64,000 nt of DNA, from the NCBI GenBank assembly GCA_016946835.1, contig JACVTC010000035.1:62001-126000 (forward strand), in the 5' to 3' direction. Position numbers and translations under genes: made by a program. Shown here piece by piece: positions 1 through 13,418 of the stretch. Origin of the DNA: Neocallimastix lanati (nom. inval.). Lineage: Eukaryota > Neocallimastigomycota > Neocallimastigomycetes > Neocallimastigales > Neocallimastigaceae. A model generated the notes under the pieces. The model saw only the letters and a program-made list of their open reading frames with translations. It was not told the origin of the DNA and did not search any database. The stretch's first letter is position 1; each line of letters starts with the position of its first letter.

Positions 1-263
1 CCTAATTTACCATCACAGTTAGCAAGTGGTGGAATAGCATCATACCAATTACCAACTTGACGGCCATTACAACCACTAACAGTAGAAATCATCTGGAATC
101 TTTTATCAACAGTTCTATCTTGATTCTCAATTGGACCTTGACCTTCCATATTAGACTGACCAAAAGCTAAGTAGATATGGAAATTTGGGTCAGGAGCCGC
201 AAAGGTTTGAGAAATGGCCATCAAAGTGGTAGTAATAAATGAAACAATGGTAATAGTTCTCAT
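1..263 (-). CDS. Secreted acetyl xylan esterase, CE6/SASA type (N-terminal part, runs off window)
   Basis: Reading leftwards from an ATG at 261-263, 87 codons stay open to the window edge. The first 22 or so residues (MRTITIVSFITTTLMAISQ..) form a signal peptide with a hydrophobic core and an Ala-rich cleavage region. The mature part begins APDPNFHIYLAFGQSNMEGQ. The GQSNMEG block is the catalytic-serine block of carbohydrate esterase family 6 / SASA-type esterases, which remove acetyl groups from xylan outside the cell. Such enzymes are typical of anaerobic gut fungi. The sequence continues through NWYDAIPPLANCDGKLG. Any dockerin or linker, and the rest of the Ser-His-Asp site, would lie beyond the edge. 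No intron is seen in the visible part. The family call is firm; acetyl-xylan specificity is inferred. Confidence 0.85.
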   Translation of the reverse strand, partial: MRTITIVSFITTTLMAISQTFAAPDPNFHIYLAFGQSNMEGQGPIENQDRTVDKRFQMISTVSGCNGRQVGNWYDAIPPLANCDGKL

Positions 264-1365
264 TTTTTCTTTCTTCTATTTTTAATCAAAAATTCTTATA
301 AATATTTTAGATTTTTTTAACACTGACCTTAGAAGCTTTTAAATAAAAAAATAATAATAATAATTTTTTTTATAAAAAAATAATATTTTTATTAATATTA
401 TATCTATCTTTTTTATCAAAAAAAAGATGATTTTATTTTTTTTCTTTCTTTAATAAATTAATTGAAAGATATTAATAAAAATGAAAAATAAAAAATGAAA
501 GAAAAAAATGACCCATTTATATACATAAATTTAATAAAAAAAAAAAAACGGAAATTATATTTTAAAAGTGAGACAAATACAAAATGTCAAAATATTAAAT
601 TATAAATGACTAATAAATAATATGACAAATACATAAATATAATACATTTTTTAATTTAATATTACAATATAATAATTTATTATATATATATTTATTTTGT
701 GATTATTATGCTTTGATTAATATAAAAATAAATTAAAAAAATTTTTAAATATTATCACTTTTCTATAATAATACCATTAAGTGTTATTAAACGATCATAT
801 TGAAAATAGATAAAGCATAAATAAAATATAAATATACTTTGAGACATAAACAAAACGAAGTTTTGAAATATAATTTTTTAATTAATATATAACATTATTT
901 AATAAAATAAAGAATATTTTTTTAAGTATTCATTGTTAAATTAATATATCATTAAATTAAATATATTATTATATTTTTTATTTATGTGTCTTTAAAAAAA
1001 AAATATTATTAATCATGTAAAAAGTTTATCATTATTAAATTTTTTAAAGTTTAATAATTAATAATTAATTAATGAGCGGCTATTTTTTAATCATATTATT
1101 TTGACTCATATCATAATTTATTTATTGTATATTAAATTATTCTTTTTTTTATATAAATATCTTTTTTTTTTTTTTTGATGGAGATATTTTTTTAATATAT
1201 ATAAATTAAAAAGTTTAATTATATTTATTTAAAATTTGGGATATATTGATATATATTATCTATTTAAGTAGTTGTATACAAATATCCAATTTTTTTTTTA
1301 ATTTGCTATAACTATAATACTATATAAGATTTCTTTATTTTTAATAAAAATACAAATGCTGATGT

Positions 1366-1632
1366 AAATAAATAATATAAAATATAATTATATTTATTAA
1401 TATTAGTAAAAATAAATTAAAAAAAAAAAAAAATCCTGAATAATTTTATCGTTTTATAATAAAAAAAAAAAAAAAAAAATACTATAAACCTTTATTAGTT
1501 TTAGTATAAAAATTAAAATGTAAATAAATAATAAATAATATAATTATTTATTAATATTAGTAAAGAATAAATTAAAAAAAAAAAAAAAAAAATACTATAA
1601 ACCTTTATTAGTTTTAGTATAAAAATTAAAAT
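1366..1632. repeat. Degenerate tandem repeat, about 110 bp unit
   Basis: A block containing an ATTAATATTAGTAAA-like core, then an A-run, then TACTATAAACCTTTATTAG occurs in consecutive diverged copies. The second half (TACTATAAACCTTTATTAG and following) is almost identical at about 1480-1519 and 1591-1631. The first half also appears at 1366-1425. Confidence 0.6.
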
Positions 1633-1994
1633 CATTTTAATTTTACAATTTATTTAATAGATAAAAAAATCAACATATTCTTTTTTAATCTTTATGTGGA
1701 ATTAATAAAGATAAGTTTGTAGATTATGGCGTAAAATTTAAATTATACCAAATATAGACTAACATAAATAAAATAATAAATAATTATTTTATAAAACGTA
1801 TTTAACAATTAATTTATAAATAATACTTTTTTAAAATTATACCAAGAATTTTTTATTATTTAATAAATAAAAAAAAAAGTTCCTTCTAAAAACAGTTAAG
1901 AATTAGCATATTAATATTGCTTTATTAAGCAAACATTATTGTATTATTTTATTAAATATTATATATATATTTATAAAAAAAATTTAAATTTTAT

Positions 1995-2170
1995 ATTTAT
2001 ACTAATACTTATTATATTAATAATCATATTTGTAAAAAAAAAATAATAATAATAATAATAATAATAATAATTAAATCTTATTAATAAAATATAAATATAA
2101 ATAATACAGATATAATAAATATTATATATTATATACATATTTTTATTTATATGTAATTTTTCAAACATAT
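1995..2170. repeat. Diverged direct duplication, copy 1 (copy 2 at 2470-2655)
   Basis: Both copies run: TATTAATAAT, a TATTTGTAAAA run, a low-complexity tract, AATTAAATCTTATT, a GATATAATAAATAT block and TTATATATATTT-like DNA ending near a TAACATAT/CAAACATAT motif. In copy 1 the tract is an AAT microsatellite. In copy 2 it is a 57-nt poly-A run (2497-2553). There is no coding capacity. Confidence 0.5.
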
Positions 2171-2469
2171 CCTGTAATGTTTCGTATATATTTTTTTCTA
2201 ATTAAATATTAAAATTAAAATTTATATAATAATTAATTAATTAAGGAGTCAATAAAAAATATGATGTGAACTATGAAATATAACATTATTTAATTAAATT
2301 TTATTTATTATTTATTCATCTATTTTAATAAAATATTTAAAAGTCAAAATATTATTTTTTAAAATAATGTTCCTTCTTATATTTTATATACAAATTATTA
2401 CATAATTAAATTTATAAATATTTATGCTATTTTAATATATATAGTTTAAATATTGTGTTAAACTTTAAC

Positions 2470-2488
2470 AAGTATTATATTAATAATT

Positions 2489-2554
<66 letters not shown>

Positions 2555-2655
2555 ATAATTAAATCTTATTTATAATAAAATACTAATGAAAATAATGATG
2601 ATATAATAAATATAATACATATTATATATATATTTATATTTTTATATAATTTTAC
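2470..2655. repeat. Diverged direct duplication, copy 2, with 57-nt poly-A
   Basis: Partner of 1995-2170. It has the same order of short blocks around a long uninterrupted A tract at 2497-2553, one of the longest homopolymers in the window. Confidence 0.5.
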
Positions 2656-3786
2656 TAACATATAATTAAAGATTATTACATATCATAGTATAATCAATAC
2701 TTTTTAAATAAAAGAAATTTTTTATCGTTTATATTGGAACTAAGTCTAATTTGTATAAAACATCAAAATATTATTTAAATATATCATAAAAAAAATTATA
2801 TAAAGTCGACTTTAAAAATTGATTTAATTATAATTTATATAAATTATTATTTTTTTTATTTTTTATTTTTTGTTGAAAATATATAAATAATTAACTCATA
2901 AAACCATACTTTATGTATTCCTTTAATTTTCAAGATTTAAATATTATTTATTTAATATTAAAAATAAATTATTTCTAAATTTTTATAGAATTTATTTAAA
3001 TTCAATTATGAAATAGAAACTTGATTTTTTTATATATAATATGCCTAAATAATTGTTAATGAAATAACTATTAAAAAAATGCAAAATCAACTCAAATTTT
3101 CTTATAGAAAATTATAAAGATATTGATGTATTTCTTTATATATATAACTTATTTTCCTATAAACTTTTATATATATTTTTCAAATCTTATATTAAACAAT
3201 TTAATTTATCATTTTCTAAGCTATCTCTAAAGAATTTATTTTATAAATATTAAAGCATTTTATCTAAAATATATCATATTCATTGAATTTGAATAAAATT
3301 TCCTAATTTTAAAATACTATTAAATACTAAATATCAATATTATAATAATTATATATTATTATAAAATTATATTATTATAAAATAATATTATTATAAAATA
3401 AGTTAACAATTTTTTTTATATATTTTTATTTATTTTTTTTTTAATAACACTATTTAAAAGTATAAAAACATATATATAATAAAATAAACTTATATAAACA
3501 ATGACAATTACAATATTAATACTCTTAATAAACACATTTAATATTCAAGACTTTTGCATTGAACGGTATTATTATAAACGTTCAATATAAAAATATCTAT
3601 AATTAAAACGTAAATAATAATAAGAGATAAAAAATACTAAAGATAAATATGAAATTTTTATTATTATATTATTGATAATTTTAAAAAAAACAATTAATAA
3701 ATATACTTTATATGCATTTGAATTCTACATAAAAATTAATTATATATCATATAATAAAATATTAAACTTTTAATGTATTAAATTAT

Positions 3787-4333
3787 TTAATAAATAGAAT
3801 AATTTTGGTTTTCTGAAATATTGTTTATATCTTGTAACAATAAATTATAATAATTATTCATAAAACCAATATTATTTATCATGATAGAATATATGTTATT
3901 GTTATTATAATAAATATCATTCTCAATAAAATTTAATTTATTAGTATTTTTATCATTTACATCTAGGCAATCATATTTAATGAAATATTTATTTAATAAG
4001 CTATTCTCATTTACATCTGAACTACCATAGTTAATATATTGATTATTTAATAAGTTATACTCATAACCATCACTAGAACAAAATGTAGATATATTTGAAG
4101 GACAAGAAGATACATCATAAGAAAAATTTTTATTAAGATCTTTTTCCTCAATTATCAAATTATTAAATTCATCATTATTAATTTTTTCAAGTGATGGACT
4201 ACTATTAATAGTTAATTCATTTGGTAAAAGAGGTAATTCATTTATAAATTGATTCTCTTGTTTGTTATCTATAAAAGAAATCTCAAAATTATTTTGATAA
4301 TAATTTTCATCATGAATAGAAATAGAACTGTTA

Positions 4334-4428
<95 letters not shown>

Positions 4429-4482
4429 AAAATAATTATTATTATTATTATTATAATTATAATTATTATTATTATTATTATA

Positions 4483-4576
<94 letters not shown>

Positions 4577-5574
4577 ATACAATTGCTCTTATTTTTGACA
4601 TCATTTCTGTTGTTATTATTAAAACTGTTATCTTTATTTCCATTAATTTTATTTGAAGATTGAAGTAATGAATCACTAATTTTATTAAAATAATCATTTA
4701 AGTTTCTAGTTTCTGATGAAACTAGAAATTCATCCAAATTAAAATTACTACTAGAAATTCTGTCTCTATCGATATTCAATGATACATTTATACCTTTTTT
4801 GAAAGACTGATAAATATCTTCAATGACATTTCCTTCATCATAAAAGTTTAATTTATATGAAAATTCATTATTAAATTTAGAACCTGTTGGTGAAAAAAAT
4901 ACATTCATATAGTATTTTAAATTGTTAGTTTTTTTTTCATATAATCTATTGTAATGTCTCCCAATAAAGGAATCACTACATCTTTTTGTCATTTGTTTAA
5001 AGCTAATTAATGAAAATGGCTCACTAAAATCTGTTTCACCATTTTCACCAACTATTATAATATTATATATTTTAAAACCTTTTTTTTTTTGAGTGGTATT
5101 TGTTTTTAATTTAAATTTTATAGTTTGTGTATTATCATGATCAATACTATAAAGTTTAATTGATTTTCTAAGCTTCTCATCCTTCATTTTTTTTATAATT
5201 CTATTAGAAATGTCAGATAAAAATATATCATTTTTAGTACAAAAATCTAATTCTAATAAATATAAGTCATCTTTTTCATTTAAATTAATAAATTTAAAAG
5301 TCGACTCTACTTCATTATTAATGGATTTTTTATAAAGAAATCGTTTAATAAAAGGATTTCGAGAATCATCATTGTATTTATAACCGCCGTTCTTTTGAAT
5401 CTTAATTGATAGATCTTTTATATATTTTGTATGTGGATATCTCGATCGGTTCTTTAAAAGATTATTAACAATCACATAAAAGCCTTTTCTTTCAGAAAAT
5501 CGACTAAAATTTGAAGATTGGTAAAGATTTCTTACCAACTTGACGTAACTATTATCAATTGGAATCTCATTCAT
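3787..5574 (-). CDS. Asn-rich protein of unknown function, 595 aa
   Basis: Single-exon ORF starting MNEIPIDNSYVKLVRNLYQ. Residues 1-255 are a normal mixed-composition region with basic N-terminal segments (FSERKGFYVIVNNLLKNRSR) and alternating hydrophobic stretches such as GFKIYNIIIVGENGETDFSE and FSLISFKQMTKRC, so a globular domain is likely, but I recognise no family. Residues about 334-412 are almost pure Asn with a few Tyr, encoded by an ATT/AAT microsatellite. The C-terminal part is acidic, Asn/Ser-rich and probably disordered. No signal peptide or clear membrane segment is seen. It lies alone between long AT spacers. The basic domain plus disordered Asn tail is a layout seen in transcription regulators, but that is only an impression. 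It is a real gene because its non-repeat part shows mixed coding composition; the poly-Ile ORFs in other frames are shadows of the repeat. Confidence 0.75.
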
Positions 5575-5840
5575 TTTCTAATATTACTATTCAAATTGTT
5601 TTTAATATGATTATATTTTATAATTCAATAATAAATATTTTTATTATATTATAAGACAATATAAAATAGAAAATGAAGCAAAGGAAAGAAAAAAAGCATT
5701 TATATACTAATTTTTAACATAAAAATAAAATAAAATAAAATAAAAATTTATATAAAATTTTTGAATATAAATTAAAATTATATAAAATAAAATATATATA
5801 TATATATTGAATCTTATTTATAAAATATATTATAATTAAA

Positions 5841-5909
<69 letters not shown>

Positions 5910-6634
5910 TAAAAAAATTATTTAGTTGTATAATTTTAATTCATATTTCTTATGTACAATAAAAAAAATTAAAATTTTTTAATTACATAGACAAAGAATA
6001 TTTACTTTAAAAATAAGCGTATTATATTAAAGAAAGAAAACATTTTTTTTCATTAAATCCCATTAAATGTCATAATCTAATAATTTAAATGATACAATTC
6101 TTAATATCCTAATAAAAGAGTAGTGTTATATATATTAATCCTATATATTAATCTAATGAAATTCATGTAGTATAGAAAAAAAAGTTTAGTATAAAATATT
6201 TATGAAATATTCTTTAATCAATAATATATTAGATTAAATATATTAGTAATTAATTTAATATTTATTAATAATATTAAATTTAAAATCATTAAATAAGATG
6301 TCTTTTTTTTTTTAATATAAAATTAAAATTGAATAATATTGTAATTTACTTTATTATATATAAAATATATTACACAATACAATTAAATTTATATGTAATT
6401 AATAATAATAGTTTATAAATAGTTTTACATCTTTATATCTATGTCTATATTTATTTTTATAATTTATATGTCCAATGATAATTTCTTATCTATGTCTATG
6501 AAATTTAGGCAAATTATTTTATCAATATTTTTATATAATATAAAATTTAATTATGTTAATATATTTATTTATTTATTTATTTATTTAATATATATATCTA
6601 TTAATTATATTACTATTTTTTCATTCATAAAATC

Positions 6635-6692
<58 letters not shown>

Positions 6693-8162
6693 TCTTATTA
6701 TACTTAATCTCTCACTATAAAGTATATTATTCAAATCATTTTAACTTATCGAACTTTAATTAATGCTAAATATAAAAAGTTTTTATATTAAATTATTGAA
6801 AATATGTTATACTAACCATTATGTAAAAATAACTCACTTAATACATTTAATTTCTCATTTTATGTCATACTTTTCCTTTCATAATTTTATCTAATTTATA
6901 TTATCTAATTTTTGCTTATTTTTTTTTTACAAAGAATTCTATGAATAGTTTTAATCTATATAATTAATTATTGCAAAGTTTACAATTCCATAAAGAAAAA
7001 AAATATTTTAAAAGCAAACAAAAACCAATTTATATATATTCATTTAATATTATTATTCTTTTTATATATATTCATATCTTAAATTTATCATTAATAATTG
7101 TATATCCCTCTATTTCATGTGAAGAATTATTTTAATAGGAAATATTATTCCAACTAAAATAAGTCACCAAAATCATAGTTAATTTTAAAATGAATATTAA
7201 ATTAATATATTATTAATAAATATTACAACTTTAACAAACATCCTAGATGTAAATATTTTTTTATTTTATTTTTAATACAATCATATATAATAATAAAAAT
7301 TGTCAAGAATAACTGTATAAAATAGAGAATATAAAAATAAATTAAATGAAAATAAAAAAAATAAATAAATAATAATGATATAAATTTATTTATTTTCATT
7401 TCATTGAATTTTAAAATGTATTCACATACATTATAAACAATATTATTGATATATTAATAAATGGATATTCATTAATAAATGTATATTTTTATTTTTAAAA
7501 TTATACATAATTTTAAAAGTAAAAATATATTAACGCATGGACTTAAATATATACATATATATATTAGTAATTATTATAACAATTTAAAGAAAAGAATATA
7601 TAAAATTATAAGATCGGGCAAATCACTATTTCTCCATTCCTGTTGTTCCTTCAATAACTGTCGAAATTAGCGTCAAATAACAGAAAAAAAATAATATTAA
7701 CAATGAACTACTAAATATAAACAAATTTGTATAATAATTATACTTTAAATTATAATATTCGAATGAAATTATATAATTCTAAAATTCATATTTATGATAT
7801 AAAAAAATGGTTAAATTTCTTTTAATATACGTATCATTTTAATCAAATATTAAAATTTATATAATTTTTTTGTCTAAATATATAAATAAAATAAATATTA
7901 TTATTTTTTTATTTACAATATATACCTATATGAAATTATATATATAAGCATAAATATCAGAATTATAAATATTTAAGTTCATTATTTTCTTTTTTAAAAT
8001 ATGATTACTATATAATCTATTTTGACTAATTTTTTCTTTTATGGTCTTTATTTAATATGACCTTAATTGCGATTTCTCAATCCTCAACAAGCGGTTTAAT
8101 CTTCATTAATTAAATATATTGTAATAAGTAAATGATTGAACTATTTTATGACATATTTTATG

Positions 8163-8194
<32 letters not shown>

Positions 8195-9482
8195 TAAACT
8201 CTTTTACTATATTGATAGAAGCATCACTTAATAAAAACTAATTTATAATTCAAAAGATGTCTTTCATAAGGTTAGTTTAATTTTATTTTTTTATTTAACA
8301 TTTTAACCTTTAGCAATTGTTTTACAAAAATTTTCAACAAATATTAATTATTTGAAAACTTATTGCTAATAGTATTATTAAATTTATTAATTCAATTCCT
8401 TTTCGAAATATTATATGTAATTTGGCTCCATTTTCATGAGAAAAACTAATTTAAAAAAGAAGTTTTATATTAAATCAAGTAATACAAAAGTTATTAATTC
8501 TGTTAGAAAATTAGTATTTTTAGTTTACAAATTTAATTAATATTTTAATTAATATTTTTATTTTATTACAACTTTTATTATAATTATAAATATTAAATAG
8601 TTTATTATGTATAAATAGGATGATGTATTATAATAATATATAGTTTATAAAGATTTTGAAGAAATTTTCAAAAATTCTTTATTTTTATAAGCCTCTTTTA
8701 TATAATTAATATGAAAACGTATACTTAAGGTATTGAAATATATATGATCCATCAAATGTATTTTATAAGTATAAATATCATTAAATTATGTATTCTTAAA
8801 AATTAAGCCTTTTGCTTCAAATAAATATAGTAAGTCAATAAACAAATATTGAGATTTTTATCAAATTCAAAATATTTATTTATAAAATAATATTTATTAT
8901 TAGCAATTAAATCATTTCTTTTAAGCATTATATAATTTAACAAATATTAAAATAATTTTATTTCATTAAAATCATGGTTATTTTAGGAAATAACTTTACA
9001 AAAATAAAAAATATTTTAAAATTATATTAATAATTTAAATCGTGTTTATTATTATAATATTTCAATTTTTGATAATTTATTATTATATATATATATTTAA
9101 TGTATAAATATTTTTTTTTTTTTTTTTTGAATGGGTGAATTATTCTATATAGTTTCTAAAAACAAGGAAATTATAAATTTCATCAATTATTTATAAATAT
9201 TTTAAATTAATATAATTCTTTATGTATATATATTTTTTCTATTTCATTAAAAATTTATAAATATATTATTACCTACTACTATTATGATAATAATTTTTTT
9301 TTTTTTATTGAAATTATTATTAGTATATCCTAGGTTTTAATAAAAATGTCAAATTTTAGATTGTTAAAAAAAATTTTTTTAAACTTTGTTCTAAGTTTAA
9401 TAATAACATTATTTCATCTATAAAATAAGGGAATTCCTTATTATAAGTATCATTTTCATTAATTTTTTGCTCATAGAATGTT
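5575..9482. other. AT-rich intergenic spacer
   Basis: No gene is supported. It holds AAT microsatellites at about 5839-5910 and 6640-6690 and an (AT)n run at about 8168-8190. A slightly more complex stretch at 7610-7675 is too short and unlike any family to call. Confidence 0.65.
5839..5910. repeat. (AAT)n microsatellite
   Basis: About 24 uninterrupted AAT triplets in the 5' flank of the Asn-rich gene. It is outside any ORF. Confidence 0.9.
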
Positions 9483-12353
9483 TCATAAACATAAAATTTC
9501 TTTTATTGAAGAAGATGAATTATAAGCATTAATTTTTTGATCAAACATTTCAAATACTTTTTCGTCAGTACTGATTTGTTTTAAAATTAATGAAATTCTT
9601 TCAATATTAATTTTTTTAATATCAAAGGTTTTATGAATTAATGATTGTTCAATGACAAATATCATTAAATCAGAATTATTAAATTGACTTGTTACTAGTA
9701 TAATATTTTCAAAATCATTATACTTAAAATTAAATGTATTATGATTTAGTGATTTTTGAATAAACAATTTTATAAAATTAATACTTTTTATATTATTTAG
9801 ATTAAATAAAATTTTCTCAAATTTAATTTTTTTAAAATCAAAATATGGGCTATTTAATAATTTCTCTGTAATAAATTTCATTATATATAAATTATCACTC
9901 ACATTATCTTCTGACAAAATATCTTCAATATTAAAATTAATATAATTTAATAAAATATAATTTAGATATTTTTCGATGAAAACATAATTATTCATTTCAA
10001 CAGCCTTCTTCAGGGTCTTAAATGCTTTTGCTTTAGTTAGACCATGTTCTTTTCCACAATTATCAAAAATCATAATAACTGCTTCATTATTATTTGCCAC
10101 AACGATATTATCAAACCATTCATTCTTAATTTCAATTTTATTTTTTTCATTATCTATTATATTAGTTAATTGTTTTTCCGTCAATGGAGTCTTATTTTTG
10201 TAAAGAGAAAGCATTTTTATAATAAATATATCATCAAAAATATACTGAACTATTGTTTTCAATAATTTAATAAAACTAGCATTTAGATAACAATATTTTC
10301 TTTCTTTTGCTAATGTTGTTATTAAGTTTGATGTTACATTATATCCATTTTTAATTAAATATTTTAAAATATCTCCTGTTAAGTTATCGTCATGATAAAG
10401 TATATCCGTGATATCAGTATCATGTATTTTATAATTAACATTAACACCATTTTTTAATAATAAATTTGCAATTATAAATTTTCTTTCTGACAACGCGCAT
10501 AATAATGGTGACATATAATTAAGTATATACTTATTTTTTTTATAAATACAATAATTTAAGGATTTATAATGAGAAATAATGTATTTTATAATTTCAATAC
10601 TAGATAATTGTTCTTTTAAATTTTTTATAGCATATATTAATATATCGAATACCTCATTATTAATATTTGAAAATAATATTTTATTTTTTATTATATAATT
10701 ATTTAATTTTGTTAAATTATTTGATTTAACTAGATTCATAATAGTTTGTCTATATTTATCAATATTATTTAAATTGTTTATGAATTGTTCATCAATTTTA
10801 ATCAATACCTTTTCATTTTTTAGTGTATTTAAATATCTTTCTCTTTCTTTATAAAAAATATTATTTTCTTTTTCCTGGCTAAAGATCTGAAAAAGTACTT
10901 TTAAAATTTCATCATTTTCTCTAAAATCATTAATAATAATACTATTTAGAAATTCAATATCATCTTCATCTATTGCTAATTTATAGATTGAATTATCAAA
11001 TATTATTTTATATTTTTCATTATTAACTATATCATTTAATTGCTCACTGCTTAATGGTTTTTTATTTTTAGATATAGAAAGCAAATATAGAATAAAATAG
11101 TTATTAAAAATATACGTTTTAAGTATTATATTTAATATTTTCAATTGTCTGTCATTAATTAATTTTTGTATAAAGTTTAAAGATATATTATATGTACTAT
11201 TTACAATATATTTTAAATTTAATTTGTTTAAGTGTTTTCTTTCATATAATTTAATTAAAAAATCCTCATTATTGATATTTGCCCCATTTTTAATTAATAA
11301 ATCAGAAATTTGAAATTTATTTTTTGATAATATATAATAAAGTAATGAAACAATTTTTCCGTCAATACACACATAATAATTCAAATTTTCATAATTACAT
11401 TCTTTTATTAAAAAATTAATTAGTTCAAGGGAATCATTATTTTCTAAATAAATTTTCAATAAATCATTATATTTATTATAAATATTATTAAAGTACATCA
11501 ATTTTATATTATTTTCTTTTAAATAATATTTAATATCCATAATATTATTATTTCTGACTAATTGTACAATATCATTTCTTTTTTCTATGTATTTATTGAA
11601 ATTATTTATGAAAAGACATTTACCATCCTTAAAATTTATTTCAATATTTTTATCTTGAAGATTATTATAGAAATTATTAAATATTACATTTTTTTCTCTT
11701 CCATCATTATAAAATAATAAATCCATTACCATAAAGTTATTAAATTCGATAGCATACAAATAAAGGAAGTCATAAAAATCTATATTATATTTTTCAGTAT
11801 TAATAATATTGCTTAATTCTTGGTTAGATATTGATATCTTATTACGATAGAAATGTATCAATTTTAAAATAAAATTTTTATTAAAAAGATAATTCTCTAA
11901 TGTATAATTTAATAATGAATTTCGGTAGCTTTTAATTAATATTTTCAATAAAATTGCTTTATTAAATCCTTTATCTATCAAGAAATTAATATTTTTGGTA
12001 TTCAAAATACTTTCTAGTATATCTGAATTTATAAAATTAATATCAGCTCCAAATTCTATTAATATTTCTGCAATTTTAAAATAATTATTAGCAATTGCAA
12101 CTGAAAGTGGCGATTTATATATATTTTCTAATTTTTCATAAATAGTATAATTCAGATTACTATAATGACCATTAATTATAATAAATTTTACTAATAAATC
12201 GGAATTATTATTTTCAATTGCTTTAATTAATATATCGAAGTTAACATTACTTAACTTTTTTATGTTAATATTATTTTCATTTAAAAACTTCTTTAATTTA
12301 ATTATATTATTACTTCTAATAATTTTTATGATTTCTTCTTCCATAATTTCCAT
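9483..12353 (-). CDS. Degenerate ankyrin-like protein with a triplicated long module, 956 aa
   Basis: Single-exon ORF starting MEIMEEEIIKIIRSNNIIK. Ankyrin-type helices are visible, for example SPLSVAIANNYFKIAEILIE followed by FGADIN (module 1), VSLLYYILSKNKFQISDLLI then KNGANIN (module 2) and SPLLCALSERKFIIANLLLK then NGVNVN (module 3). Beyond single ankyrin units, a module of roughly 200 residues occurs three times, at about residues 1-200, 262-480 and 540-745. Each copy opens with a V/I-R/K-S/N-N-N motif and ends with a signature like KNKKPLSSEQLNDIVNNEK. The last 200 residues are more diverged helices. It is Asn/Ile/Lys-rich like its AT-rich surroundings. No signal peptide or membrane segment is seen. 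A protein-interaction scaffold is expected of ankyrin folds; the partner is unknown. Confidence 0.8.
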   Translation of the reverse strand: MEIMEEEIIKIIRSNNIIKLKKFLNENNINIKKLSNVNFDILIKAIENNNSDLLVKFIIINGHYSNLNYTIYEKLENIYKSPLSVAIANNYFKIAEILIEFGADINFINSDILESILNTKNINFLIDKGFNKAILLKILIKSYRNSLLNYTLENYLFNKNFILKLIHFYRNKISISNQELSNIINTEKYNIDFYDFLYLYAIEFNNFMVMDLLFYNDGREKNVIFNNFYNNLQDKNIEINFKDGKCLFINNFNKYIEKRNDIVQLVRNNNIMDIKYYLKENNIKLMYFNNIYNKYNDLLKIYLENNDSLELINFLIKECNYENLNYYVCIDGKIVSLLYYILSKNKFQISDLLIKNGANINNEDFLIKLYERKHLNKLNLKYIVNSTYNISLNFIQKLINDRQLKILNIILKTYIFNNYFILYLLSISKNKKPLSSEQLNDIVNNEKYKIIFDNSIYKLAIDEDDIEFLNSIIINDFRENDEILKVLFQIFSQEKENNIFYKERERYLNTLKNEKVLIKIDEQFINNLNNIDKYRQTIMNLVKSNNLTKLNNYIIKNKILFSNINNEVFDILIYAIKNLKEQLSSIEIIKYIISHYKSLNYCIYKKNKYILNYMSPLLCALSERKFIIANLLLKNGVNVNYKIHDTDITDILYHDDNLTGDILKYLIKNGYNVTSNLITTLAKERKYCYLNASFIKLLKTIVQYIFDDIFIIKMLSLYKNKTPLTEKQLTNIIDNEKNKIEIKNEWFDNIVVANNNEAVIMIFDNCGKEHGLTKAKAFKTLKKAVEMNNYVFIEKYLNYILLNYINFNIEDILSEDNVSDNLYIMKFITEKLLNSPYFDFKKIKFEKILFNLNNIKSINFIKLFIQKSLNHNTFNFKYNDFENIILVTSQFNNSDLMIFVIEQSLIHKTFDIKKINIERISLILKQISTDEKVFEMFDQKINAYNSSSSIKEILCL

Positions 12354-12601
12354 ATTTTTGATTTTTTATAAATTTTATCAGTAAAAATAATATTATAAAA
12401 ATTATATTATAATAAATAAATATTCAAAGTATTTTTCTTTTCTTTTAAAATGTGTAATAAATTAATATGAATTAAAATATATTTGCAGTTTTCAATTTGA
12501 TATTAAAATATTTTATAAATCCTTTTTTTAATAAATAAAAAATTATTAAAAAAATATTATAAATCAAATATTATTTATTATAATATATAAATAATTTACT
12601 A

Positions 12602-12633
<32 letters not shown>

Positions 12634-13279
12634 AATAATGAAAATAATAATAATAAATCATCTTTTAACTATATTAAAGCACGCTCGTTACAAAGTCATT
12701 TATTTAAAATATTGATAGAATTAATAGTAATATTTCAGAAATGATGATGTAAATAACAATTTTATATATTAAGCCTAATTATTTATATATATTAATAATC
12801 TTTCTCTCTCTCTTACTCTTAATAAACAGTATATTTAATTAATTCAAATTAATTTTTAAAGAAAATAAATTCAATATTCATTTTCAAAAATTTTCTTTAC
12901 TAGATCAAACAAAACAATTATTAATTATTAATAAAAGATAAAAGTGATTTTGAAAATAGGAATTAATCATAATAATTAAATTAATACTAATACTAATACT
13001 TATACTAATAAAACCAATATATCTACTTCTCTTGATAATAATAATAATAATAAAATAATATTAACTAAATTAATTTGAATAATAAAATTTTTTATTTTTT
13101 CTTAGTATTATTATTTATTTTATTAAATAAATACTTTTTTTCATTTATTTATTTATTTATTTATTCACTATTATTTCTTTTTTTTTTTTTTTTTTTTTTT
13201 TTAATAATTTTATATTTTCATTATTTTTATTATTGTTTTTATCATTTGATTTGGCTTTATTTTTTTATTTATTTGAACT

Positions 13280-13322
<43 letters not shown>

Positions 13323-13418
13323 TATGTGTGTGTTTAATACTTGTTATTACTACTCTCAATTAATAATTATTGATTATTTATTATTATTATTATTATTTTA
13401 ATTATTTTAATTTGAGAT
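12354..13418. other. AT-rich intergenic spacer
   Basis: Between the divergent start of the ankyrin-like gene and the 3' end of the aminopeptidase gene. It contains short AAT runs, poly-T runs and a (TG)n patch at about 13310-13333. The plus-strand ORF at 13075-13401 is a low-complexity Phe/Leu read-through and is not taken as a gene. Confidence 0.65.

Larger units (their letters stand above)
264..3786. other. AT-rich intergenic spacer
   Basis: No gene is seen on either strand. The DNA is nearly all A and T, with homopolymer runs and two old duplications listed separately (1366-1632, and 1995-2170 with 2470-2655). The side next to 263 should contain the promoter of the esterase gene, but no element can be picked out with confidence. 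Confidence 0.7.

Noticed and set aside
4249-4697. Two long poly-Ile ORFs (one per strand)
   Set aside because: They are the ATT microsatellite of the Asn-rich gene read in other frames; their flanks lack coding character.
7479-7670. 63-codon plus-strand ORF with Cys-Cys near its end
   Set aside because: No family, mostly AT-driven residues, and no conserved context; a chance ORF or an unrecognisable relic.
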